A stretch of 64,000 nt of DNA, from the NCBI GenBank assembly GCA_963746825.1, contig CAVVCU010000010.1, positions 124,001 through 188,000 of the forward strand, in the 5' to 3' direction. Below, one piece after another: positions 34,948 through 41,568 of this stretch (the first letter of the stretch is position 1; every line of letters starts with the position of its first letter). The notes under the pieces are model-generated. The model saw only the letters and a list, made by a program, of their open reading frames with translations. It did not search any database and was not told where the DNA came from. The position numbers and the translations under genes are program-made. Source of the DNA: JACVRW01 sp963746825. GTDB taxonomy: Bacteria > Actinomycetota > Thermoleophilia > Solirubrobacterales > Thermoleophilaceae.

Positions 34948-35900
34948 TGCAACTGGGCTTCATCGGTCTGGGCAAGATGGGCGCCAACATGGTGCACCGC
35001 ATCCATCGCGACTCCGAGCACGAATGCGTTGTGTTCGACTTCAGCGAGGACGCGGTGACCGAGGTCGAGGGCTTCGGCGCCGCCGGTGCCTCGTCGCTCG
35101 AGGACCTCGTGTCGAAGCTGGAGGCGCCCCGCTCGGTCTGGATCATGGTGCCCGCCGGTGACCCTACGCAGAAGACCGTCGAGGCGCTGGGCGACCTCCT
35201 GTCGGAGGGCGACACCATCATCGACGGGGGCAACTCCAAGTGGACCGACGACAAGCTCCGCCAGGAGGCGCTCGGCCCCAAGGGGATCAACTACGTCGAC
35301 GCGGGAGTGAGCGGCGGCGTGTGGGGTCTCGAGGTGGGCTACTGCATGATGGTCGGCGGGCCCGACGACGCCGTCGAGCGCCTCACGCCCATCCTCGACG
35401 TGCTCGCCCCGCCGCACACCGACGAGCACGGGCCGGGCTGGGGTCACTTCGGGCCCACCGGGGCCGGGCACTACGTGAAGATGGTCCACAACGGCGTGGA
35501 GTACGGGATGATGCAGGCCTACGCCGAGGGCTTCGCGCTGTTCAACGCCTGCGAGTACGAGCTCGACAACGCGAAGATCTCGCACCTGTGGATGCAGGGC
35601 TCGGTGGTGCGCTCCTGGCTCTGCGAGCTCGCGGCCCGCGCCTTCGAGCAGGAGGGCAACGAGCTGGCGGCCATCGCCCCGTTCGTGGAGGACTCGGGCG
35701 AGGGCCGCTGGACGGTGGAGGAGGGGATCGAGTCCAGGGTGCCCACCCCGGTGATCGCCCAGGCGCTCTACGAGCGTTACTCCTCGCGCGGGCGCGGCGA
35801 GTTCGCGGCCAAGGTCGACGCGGCGCTGCGCAACCAGTTCGGCGGGCACGCGGTCCAGGCCGCCGACCCGGCGGCGCAGGCCCAGCCGCACGCCGAGTAG
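34947..35900 (+). CDS. gnd: 6-phosphogluconate dehydrogenase (decarboxylating), short GntZ-like form
   Basis: A 317-residue enzyme oxidising 6-phosphogluconate to ribulose-5-phosphate and CO2. MQLGFIGLGKMGANMVHRI is the cofactor-binding start; IIDGGNSKW, VDAGVSGGVWGLEVGY and GAGHYVKMVHNGVEYGMMQA are active-site signatures. The short length (without the second helical half) fits the NAD-preferring GntZ/YqeC branch. The ATG overlaps the preceding stop by one base (TGATG). Confidence 0.94.
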   Translation: MQLGFIGLGKMGANMVHRIHRDSEHECVVFDFSEDAVTEVEGFGAAGASSLEDLVSKLEAPRSVWIMVPAGDPTQKTVEALGDLLSEGDTIIDGGNSKWTDDKLRQEALGPKGINYVDAGVSGGVWGLEVGYCMMVGGPDDAVERLTPILDVLAPPHTDEHGPGWGHFGPTGAGHYVKMVHNGVEYGMMQAYAEGFALFNACEYELDNAKISHLWMQGSVVRSWLCELAARAFEQEGNELAAIAPFVEDSGEGRWTVEEGIESRVPTPVIAQALYERYSSRGRGEFAAKVDAALRNQFGGHAVQAADPAAQAQPHAE

Positions 35901-35902
35901 CC

Positions 35903-37420
35903 GTGGCCACCGCCGAGCAGCAGGTAAACCCGCTCATCGAGGGCTTGGAGCGCCTCCCGGTCCATCCCACGACGCTGGTCATATTCGGCGGCACAGGCGA
36001 CCTGGCCCACCGCAAGCTGCTGCCCGCGATCTACAACCTCGCTCACGAGGGAGCCCTGCCCGAGCGCTTCAACCTGATCGCCGTGTCGCGCTCGGACATC
36101 CCCCACGGCGACTACCAGGCCATGGCCCGCGAGTGCATCAAGGAGTACTCCCGCCGCGAGCCCAACGAGCAGGTGCTCGACAAGCTGCTCGAGAACGTCC
36201 GCTACGTACCGGGCACCTTCGACGACGACTCGGTCTACGACCGTCTCGAGGAGCAGCTGAAGGCCTTCGACGAGGACGCCGGCATCGAGTTCAACCGCGT
36301 GTTCTACCTCTCCACCGCGCCGGGCTTCTTCGGGACGATCGTGGGCAAGCTGGGCGAGCACGGCCTCAACCACCACGGCGACGCCGACGTGCGAGTGGTG
36401 ATCGAGAAGCCGTTCGGCACGCGGTTGACCGAGGCGATCGACCTCAACCGCCAGGTGCTGTCGGTGCTCGACGAGACCCAGGTCTACCGAATCGATCACT
36501 ACCTGGGCAAGGAAACCGTCCAGAACATGCTGGCCCTGCGCTTCGCCAACGGCATGTTCGAGCCGATCTGGAACCGCAACTTCATCGACTACGTGCAGAT
36601 CACGGCGTCCGAGGACCTCGGCATCGGCACCCGGGCCGGGTACTACGACACGTCGGGCGCGCTGCGCGACCTGGTCGAGAACCACATGATGCAGCTGCTC
36701 ACGCTGCTGTGCATGGAGCCGCCGGTCACGTTCTCGGCCGACGACGTGCGCGATGAGAAGGTCAAGGTGCTGCACGCGATCAAGCCACCGGCTCCCGACC
36801 ACACCGTGCGCGCCCAGTACACGGCGGGGATGGCGGAGGGCAAGGAGGTGCCGGGCTACCTCGAGGAGGAGGGAGTGCCCGACGACTCGCACACCGAGAC
36901 GTTCGCCGCGCTTCGCGTCGAGGTGGACAACTGGCGCTGGGCCGGGGTGCCGATCTACCTGCGCACCGGCAAGCGCCTGGCCCGCAAGGTCACTGAGATC
37001 GCCGTGACCCTGAAGCCGGTGCCCCACCTGGCCTTCGAGGCGGCGGGCTCGGTGGGCGTGCAGCCCAACCAGCTCGTGATGACCATGCAGCCCAACGAGG
37101 GGGTGTCGCTGTCGCTGGGGGCCAAGATCCCGGGGGCGCGCATGCGCATTCGCCCGGTGAACATGGAGTTCCTGTACGGCACGGCGTTCCTCTCGCAGTC
37201 CCCGGAGGCCTACGAGCGGCTGATCATGGACGCCATGCGTGGCGAGGCCACGCTCTTCACGCGCGACGACGAGGTCGAGGGCCAGTGGCGCGTCATCGAT
37301 CCGGTGATCGAGGCCTGGGCCGACGACGAGGTGCCGCTGGCCACCTATCCAGCCGGCTCGGGTGGTCCAGAGGAGGCCGACTCGCTGCTCGCTCCCGGGC
37401 ACAAGTGGAGGTCCATTTGA
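35903..37420 (+). CDS. zwf: Glucose-6-phosphate 1-dehydrogenase
   Basis: A 505-residue enzyme making 6-phosphogluconolactone and NADPH. TLVIFGGTGDLAHRKLLPAI is the cofactor loop, and VYRIDHYLGKETVQNMLALR is the active-site signature with substrate-binding RIDHYLGK. Full length for the family. GTG at 35903 lies 2 nt after the gnd stop. The 3' end overlaps opcA by 4 nt. Confidence 0.96.
   Translation: MATAEQQVNPLIEGLERLPVHPTTLVIFGGTGDLAHRKLLPAIYNLAHEGALPERFNLIAVSRSDIPHGDYQAMARECIKEYSRREPNEQVLDKLLENVRYVPGTFDDDSVYDRLEEQLKAFDEDAGIEFNRVFYLSTAPGFFGTIVGKLGEHGLNHHGDADVRVVIEKPFGTRLTEAIDLNRQVLSVLDETQVYRIDHYLGKETVQNMLALRFANGMFEPIWNRNFIDYVQITASEDLGIGTRAGYYDTSGALRDLVENHMMQLLTLLCMEPPVTFSADDVRDEKVKVLHAIKPPAPDHTVRAQYTAGMAEGKEVPGYLEEEGVPDDSHTETFAALRVEVDNWRWAGVPIYLRTGKRLARKVTEIAVTLKPVPHLAFEAAGSVGVQPNQLVMTMQPNEGVSLSLGAKIPGARMRIRPVNMEFLYGTAFLSQSPEAYERLIMDAMRGEATLFTRDDEVEGQWRVIDPVIEAWADDEVPLATYPAGSGGPEEADSLLAPGHKWRSI
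37407..37411 (+). promoter_or_regulatory. Shine-Dalgarno site selecting the opcA TTG start
   Basis: GGAGG lies 5 nt before the TTG at 37417, whereas the in-frame GTG at 37405 has no upstream site. Confidence 0.6.
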
Positions 37421-38487
37421 CCCTCGACGCGGGCGGCGTCTGGAGCGAGCAGGACACGAGCCCGGGGGCCATCGAGGACGCGCTGCGCAAGCTGCTCCAG
37501 GAGCAGTACGCGCGCGACGAGGCCTACGCGCCGGCGCGGGTGATCAACCTGGTCGTGGTGGTCGATCGCGAGTGGCGCGGTGAGATCCTCAACCGGCTCG
37601 AGAGCATGGGCCAGTACCACCCGTCCCGGACCATCTTCTGCGGCGTGGAGGGCGGTCGCAAGACGATCGACGCCTCGGTGGCCCTGACCACCGAGGGGGA
37701 GGCGGGTCACAAGGCGGGGGAGATCTCGCTCACCCGGGAGCGCATCCTGCTCGACATCGGCCCGCGCCACCTGGAGAAGCTCGACACGATCGTCGATCCG
37801 CTGGTGGTGAGCGACATCGCGACCGTGGTGTGGGCGCCGCACGAGCACCCCGAGGCCGTCGACGCGCTGCTCCAGCTGACCCAGGTGGTGCTGGTGGACT
37901 CGGTCAACGAGCCCGATCCGTCCGCGGCCGTCCGGCGGGCCGGCGAACTCGCCGCCGAGGCCTACATCGTCGACCTGGCCTGGCTGCGCTCGACCCCGTG
38001 GCGCGAACGCGTGGCCTCCACCTTCGACCCGCCGCAGTGGCGTTCCGAGCTGAGCCGGATCAGCTCGGTGACAGTGCGACACCACGCCGAGTCGGTTGTC
38101 GCCGGGCTGCTCTTCTGCGGCTGGCTGGCCTCGCGCCTGGGCTGGGAGCCGAGCGCGCTGATGCCGGCCGGCGGATCGCTGAAGGGGCGCGCCAAGGCCC
38201 GCCGCCAGGACGTGGAGCTCGAGCTGGTGCCCGACCCCACGATGTCGGTGCCCGGCCTGGCCGGCATCGAGATCGGCACCTCCAGCGGCATGCGCATCTC
38301 ACTCGACCGCGGCCCCGGCGGCCTCAGCGCACGCCGCGAGGACCACAAGGGGCGCGAGTCGAAGTGGACGGTGCTGGGCGCCTCGCGCGGCGAATCGGGC
38401 ATCCTCGGCGAGGGGATCCGCCAGGCGCTGCTACGCGACGCGGCGTACGAGCGGGCCCTGGAGCGCATCGGGGCGATGGTGGGTTGA
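37417..38487 (+). CDS. opcA: Glucose-6-phosphate dehydrogenase assembly/activator protein OpcA
   Basis: A 356-residue protein of the OpcA family, an assembly and redox-linked activator of G6PDH described in cyanobacteria and actinobacteria. VINLVVVVDREWRGEILNRL, LLDIGPRHLEKLDTIVDPLV and FCGWLASRLGWEPSALM are typical. TTG at 37417 is preferred: GGAGG precedes it and it overlaps the zwf stop by 4 nt (TTGA); GTG at 37405 is the alternative. Directly after zwf, as in other actinobacteria. Confidence 0.92.
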   Translation: MTLDAGGVWSEQDTSPGAIEDALRKLLQEQYARDEAYAPARVINLVVVVDREWRGEILNRLESMGQYHPSRTIFCGVEGGRKTIDASVALTTEGEAGHKAGEISLTRERILLDIGPRHLEKLDTIVDPLVVSDIATVVWAPHEHPEAVDALLQLTQVVLVDSVNEPDPSAAVRRAGELAAEAYIVDLAWLRSTPWRERVASTFDPPQWRSELSRISSVTVRHHAESVVAGLLFCGWLASRLGWEPSALMPAGGSLKGRAKARRQDVELELVPDPTMSVPGLAGIEIGTSSGMRISLDRGPGGLSARREDHKGRESKWTVLGASRGESGILGEGIRQALLRDAAYERALERIGAMVG

Positions 38488-38978
38488 GGCCCGAAACCTG
38501 GGCCGCGCCCGCGGGAGAGAGGATTCCCAACCACCCGTCCTTCGCGGTGCTCGTCTACCGCGACGTGCCGGGCGTGTCTGAGGGCGCGGGCCCGTGCCGC
38601 CGGCTCTTCGCCGACAACGGCTGGGGCGGGTCGTGGGTCGACGGTGTGTTCGACTTCCACCACTTCCATTCGACCTCCCACGAGGTGCTGGGCCTGGTGG
38701 CCGGTGGGGCGACGCTCGAGCTCGGCGGCCCACAGGGCTCGAGCTTCGAGGTGTCGGCCGGCGACGTGCTCGTGCTGCCGGCGGGCACCGGCCATCGCCG
38801 GGCCTCCGCCCGGGCGGGGTTCAGCGTCGTGGGTGCCTACCCGGCCGGGCAGGAGGACTACGACCTGCTGCGCGGCGACGATCCGGAAGAGGTGGCGGAG
38901 GCGCGGGAGCGCATAGCCGCATTGGGGGCGCCGCCCAGCGACCCGGTGGGCGGCGAGGGCGTGGCGGGCTGGCACTGA
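38484..38978 (+). CDS. YjlB-like cupin protein
   Basis: A 164-residue single-domain cupin. IPNHPSFAVLVYRDVPG, VFDFHHFHSTSHEVLGLVAG (metal-ligand His/Glu) and SAGDVLVLPAGTGHRRASA match the YjlB branch. TTG start at 38484 overlaps the opcA stop by 4 nt, so it belongs to the pentose phosphate operon. Its substrate is unknown; the position suggests a sugar phosphate or lactone-related activity, which is inference. Element B follows immediately. Confidence 0.82.
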   Translation: MRPETWAAPAGERIPNHPSFAVLVYRDVPGVSEGAGPCRRLFADNGWGGSWVDGVFDFHHFHSTSHEVLGLVAGGATLELGGPQGSSFEVSAGDVLVLPAGTGHRRASARAGFSVVGAYPAGQEDYDLLRGDDPEEVAEARERIAALGAPPSDPVGGEGVAGWH

Positions 38979-38979
38979 G

Positions 38980-39130
38980 CGCAAGCGACAGCGACCAGGG
39001 GTCGCCGAGCGCTTTTCCGAGTTCGCCTCCTGATACGGGGGAAAGTCGGCGATGCAGGCCCGAAGCGCGTTACAGCAACGCGACCGAGGCAACAGGCGGC
39101 CGCTTGCTCTGTGTTGCCGCCGTGCAAGGC
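38980..39130 (+). repeat. Structured intergenic repeat element, copy B (diverged)
   Basis: Shares with copies A and C the 17-nt hairpin CGCGTTACAGCAACGCG (39066-39082) and the following GACnnAGnCAACA. A right-end GTTGCCGCCGTGCAAG (39113-39128) matches TTGCTGCCGTTCAAG of copy C; the left end GACAGCGACCAGGGGTC is a weaker match. The variable hairpin is TCGCCGA (39002-39008) with TCGGCGA (39046-39052), plus an inner stem CTTTTCC/GGGGAAAG. The outer stem seen in A and C is not evident. It lies between two plus-strand genes, ending just before the S4 gene. Confidence 0.62.
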
Positions 39131-39141
39131 TCCGGAGCACG

Positions 39142-39348
39142 ATGGAAGAGATCGAGCTCCGCGGCGACATGATTCGCCTGGGTCAGCTGCTCAAGCTGGC
39201 GGGCATCGCCGAGTCCGGATCGGAGGCCAAGGCGCTGCTGCTCGAGAACGCCGTCACGGTCAACGGCGAGCCCGAATCGCGCCGCGGGCGCCAGCTGCAC
39301 CGAGGCGACTTGGTCGCGATCGGCGATCACGCCGTCCGCTTGACCTGA
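39142..39348 (+). CDS. Small S4-domain RNA-binding protein
   Basis: A 68-residue protein consisting only of an S4 domain: IRLGQLLKLAGIAESGSEAK, LLENAVTVNGEPESRRGRQL and HRGDLVAIG. Such YaaA/YbcJ-like proteins bind structured RNA, often ribosomal. ATG at 39142. Element B ends about 12 bp upstream, so a link between them is conceivable but unproven. Confidence 0.87.
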   Translation: MEEIELRGDMIRLGQLLKLAGIAESGSEAKALLLENAVTVNGEPESRRGRQLHRGDLVAIGDHAVRLT

Positions 39349-39378
39349 CCGCGCACGGGCCCGACTAACCTCGAAGGT

Positions 39379-39837
39379 GTGACCTACGCCGCCGCCGAAG
39401 CCCAGCAGCAGCTGCTCGACACCCTCGCCGAGGCCACCGACGAGCTTGGGTACTCGCTCGCCTGTCTCGCCGAGGCCTACGACAGCCTCGACGAGCACAA
39501 CGGGGATCTGCTCGAGGAGCACGTCTTTCGCCCGGTGCAGTCGGCCTACGGCCGTGCCAAGCGCACCCACTCCGAGTTCGCGGCCCGGCACTCCCTGCCG
39601 GCACGGACATTCGTTCAACCCTCGGCCGGGGTGTCTCCGCGCGGTGCGCCCGGCTTCATCGACAGCGCGGTCGACGCCGCCGCCCAGGCCGACGAGGCGC
39701 TCGCCGCGCTGCAGGACTCCATGCTGCCGGTCGAGGCCGGGGACGAGGGACTGCGCACCGGGCTGACCGGGATCCGCGATCAGCTTCGCGGCGTGCGCTC
39801 GCAGGCGCGCGAGCTGCTCCGCACTCGCGGCCGCTAG
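39379..39837 (+). CDS. Hypothetical helical protein, 152 residues
   Basis: Not recognised. Mostly alpha-helical and Ala/Glu-rich, with repeated helices AEAQQQLLDTLAEATDELGY and GIRDQLRGVRSQARELL that could form a helical bundle; a Pro-rich stretch (ARTFVQPSAGVSPRGAPGF) sits in the middle. No signal or membrane helix. GTG at 39379. Overlaps the convergent regulator gene by 4 bp. Confidence 0.68.
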   Translation: MTYAAAEAQQQLLDTLAEATDELGYSLACLAEAYDSLDEHNGDLLEEHVFRPVQSAYGRAKRTHSEFAARHSLPARTFVQPSAGVSPRGAPGFIDSAVDAAAQADEALAALQDSMLPVEAGDEGLRTGLTGIRDQLRGVRSQARELLRTRGR

Positions 39838-40811
39838 GCCTGCGACGCCTCCACCAGATCGTCGCCCGTGGAGGTGCGCAGATAGTGCACGCTGCGTCCG
39901 CGTCGGCCTCCGGTGACCAGCCCCGCGTCGCGAAGCGAGCTCAGCGCCTGTGACACTCCTCCGGGGCTGAGCTCCAATCGGTGGGCCAGGTCCGTCGTGG
40001 AGGCGGGAGCGTCGAGCGCCTCGAGCAGCGTCGCCCTGGTGTGCCCAAGCACCCCGGCGAGGGCCTCCGGAGTGTGGGCCGAGCCCGGCTCCCACAGCAG
40101 GGCCACGCCGCGGGCGGGGTAGAGCATGGTCGGCTGCCACGGCGGATCGATGATCAGGCGCGGGTTCTGCCACGAGAAGGCCGAGGGCACGAGCAGGAGG
40201 CCGCGGCCGCCGAGCGCCACATCGTCGAGGGTGCAGGACGCCTCGACCTCGAGCCGCGCATCGGCGAAGCGAACGTGCGGGTGCAGGTCGTCGAACAGTC
40301 GCGCCGGACCGCCCTCGGTGAGCCGGCGCGAGCGATACACCAGATCGGCCTCCAGCAGCGCCCGCAGCCGCGGCCAGTGGGGCTCGAGCGTCCTCTCCCA
40401 CAGCTGCTGCAGCGTCTCCCCGAGATCGGCGAGCGCACGCCGGGGCTGCTCGAGAAACGGCCGCAGGACCTCCGGTGGCTTGCGCCCGCCGAGGAGGTAC
40501 CCCATCTCCCGGCGCACCTGCTCATCCGGCGTGGTGCGCACCAGATCGAGCTCCTCCCCGAACGTGGCAAGCGGCGAGCTGGGCGGCGGCGTCAGGAAGT
40601 CGGGCATGTAGCTCCGCGGCGCGATGAGCGCGAGCGGCACCGCGGAGTCGACCTCGCGTGCAGCGGCACGCACCTCCTCTACCCAGGGGAGGTGCAGGCT
40701 GGCGAGGGAGGGGTCGCGCAGTAGGGCGAGGCCGCTGATGAGCTCCCACATGGGCGAGATGGCGAAGCGCGTGCGGGCCAGGTCGTCGACGCTGAAGGTG
40801 AAGGTGACCAT
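39834..40811 (-). CDS. ArsR/winged-helix transcriptional regulator with a large N-terminal sensing region
   Basis: A 325-residue regulator. The C-terminal 80 residues form the DNA-binding domain (GHTRATLLEALDAPASTTDL, ELSPGGVSQALSSLRDAGLV, wing GGRRGRSVHYLR); the N-terminal 230 residues are a DUF5937-like domain of unknown ligand (FAISPMWELISGLALLRDPS, ALGGRGLLLVPSAFSWQNPR). The start codon overlaps an 18-bp palindrome, suggesting autorepression. ATG at 40811. Confidence 0.83.
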   Translation of the reverse strand: MVTFTFSVDDLARTRFAISPMWELISGLALLRDPSLASLHLPWVEEVRAAAREVDSAVPLALIAPRSYMPDFLTPPPSSPLATFGEELDLVRTTPDEQVRREMGYLLGGRKPPEVLRPFLEQPRRALADLGETLQQLWERTLEPHWPRLRALLEADLVYRSRRLTEGGPARLFDDLHPHVRFADARLEVEASCTLDDVALGGRGLLLVPSAFSWQNPRLIIDPPWQPTMLYPARGVALLWEPGSAHTPEALAGVLGHTRATLLEALDAPASTTDLAHRLELSPGGVSQALSSLRDAGLVTGGRRGRSVHYLRTSTGDDLVEASQA

Positions 40812-40827
40812 TTAGCTGGAGCTAAAT
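40810..40827. promoter_or_regulatory. Perfect 18-bp palindrome over a start codon
   Basis: ATTTAGCTGGAGCTAAAT covers the first bases of the ArsR-like gene and its upstream edge. In this GC-rich setting an AT-rich perfect palindrome is unusual and is a good candidate operator for that regulator, possibly also controlling the divergent small gene at 40866. Confidence 0.6.
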
Positions 40828-40865
40828 CTATCGCGTGACTAGCCGGGCCGCGGGAACCTGTCCGC

Positions 40866-41054
40866 ATGACCCCGATTCACCTCAGCAAGATCCAGGCCGA
40901 CGCCCGCAACGAGGATCTGTTCGCCGCGGCCGAGCGCCGCCGCCGCGCCCGCAGATGGCCCCGGCGACCCGCGGCCGGCGAGCGCCGTCACGGCGACGAT
41001 CTATCGCCGTTCGTTGCCGCGCTTGAAGTTCCCTGTCGCCTTGGCCAGCAGTAG
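40866..41054 (+). CDS. Small protein, 62 residues
   Basis: ATG at 40866; the product starts MTPIHLSKIQADARNEDLFA followed by an Arg-rich stretch, like the short basic proteins often encoded divergently from actinobacterial regulators. No family assigned. The last 54 bp overlap the convergent small gene, so the true end is less sure. The palindrome at 40810 lies 39 bp upstream. Confidence 0.42.
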   Translation: MTPIHLSKIQADARNEDLFAAAERRRRARRWPRRPAAGERRHGDDLSPFVAALEVPCRLGQQ

Positions 41055-41195
41055 CTGCTCGCGCTCGGCGCTCGCGCCCTCGAGCCGGCTCGCCAGGCGC
41101 TCCGCGTCAGCGCCGGCGAGGGTGACCACCTGTCGCCCGCGGAAGGCCACGCGCACTCGCCCGTCCTTGGTCGTGGAGTAGCTGAACCGGTCCAT
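41001..41195 (-). CDS. Small conserved hypothetical protein, 64 residues
   Basis: A short basic protein: MDRFSYSTTKDGRVRVAF, then VVTLAGADAERLASRLEG and ATGNFKRGNERR. The FxYxxxKDGxVxI opening and the KATGNFKRGNER ending are a pattern I recall from many actinobacterial and proteobacterial genomes; function unknown. ATG at 41195. It follows the cupin gene by about 10 bp on the same strand. Confidence 0.75.
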   Translation of the reverse strand: MDRFSYSTTKDGRVRVAFRGRQVVTLAGADAERLASRLEGASAEREQLLLAKATGNFKRGNERR

Positions 41196-41205
41196 CGACC
41201 GACCG

Positions 41206-41565
41206 TCAGATCTCGATCTCTTGCGCGGTCAGCTCGCCGCCCGCGTCCCCGGTGTTGACCGTTCCCCGCGGCTCGATGAGCAGGACATGCGCCTCCTCAT
41301 CGGCCCGCGGGCAGTGCTCCACCCCGCGAGGCACCACGAACAGCTCGCCCTCCGAGAGCTCGACATCGCGATCGCGCATCTGGATCGTGAGGCGCCCGCG
41401 GAGCACGAGGAAGAAATCGTCGGTGTCGTCGTGCTTGTGCCACACGAACTCGCCCTTCACCTTGACCACGGCCAGCTTGTACTCGTTGAGGAAGCCGACG
41501 ATCCCCGGGGTATAGGGCTCGTCGAGCAGCGCCAGCTTGTGCGCCAGGTTCACGGCGTCATCCAC
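41206..41565 (-). CDS. Cupin-domain protein, 119 residues
   Basis: A single small cupin. GEFVWHKHDDTDDFFLVLRG carries the metal-ligand pattern HxH...E-like and FVVPRGVEHCPRADEEAHVL the second motif. It resembles generic cupin_2 proteins binding sugars or metals. Start ATG at 41565, 3 nt after the helicase stop, so probably co-transcribed with it. Confidence 0.85.
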   Translation of the reverse strand: MDDAVNLAHKLALLDEPYTPGIVGFLNEYKLAVVKVKGEFVWHKHDDTDDFFLVLRGRLTIQMRDRDVELSEGELFVVPRGVEHCPRADEEAHVLLIEPRGTVNTGDAGGELTAQEIEI

Positions 41566-41568
41566 GCC

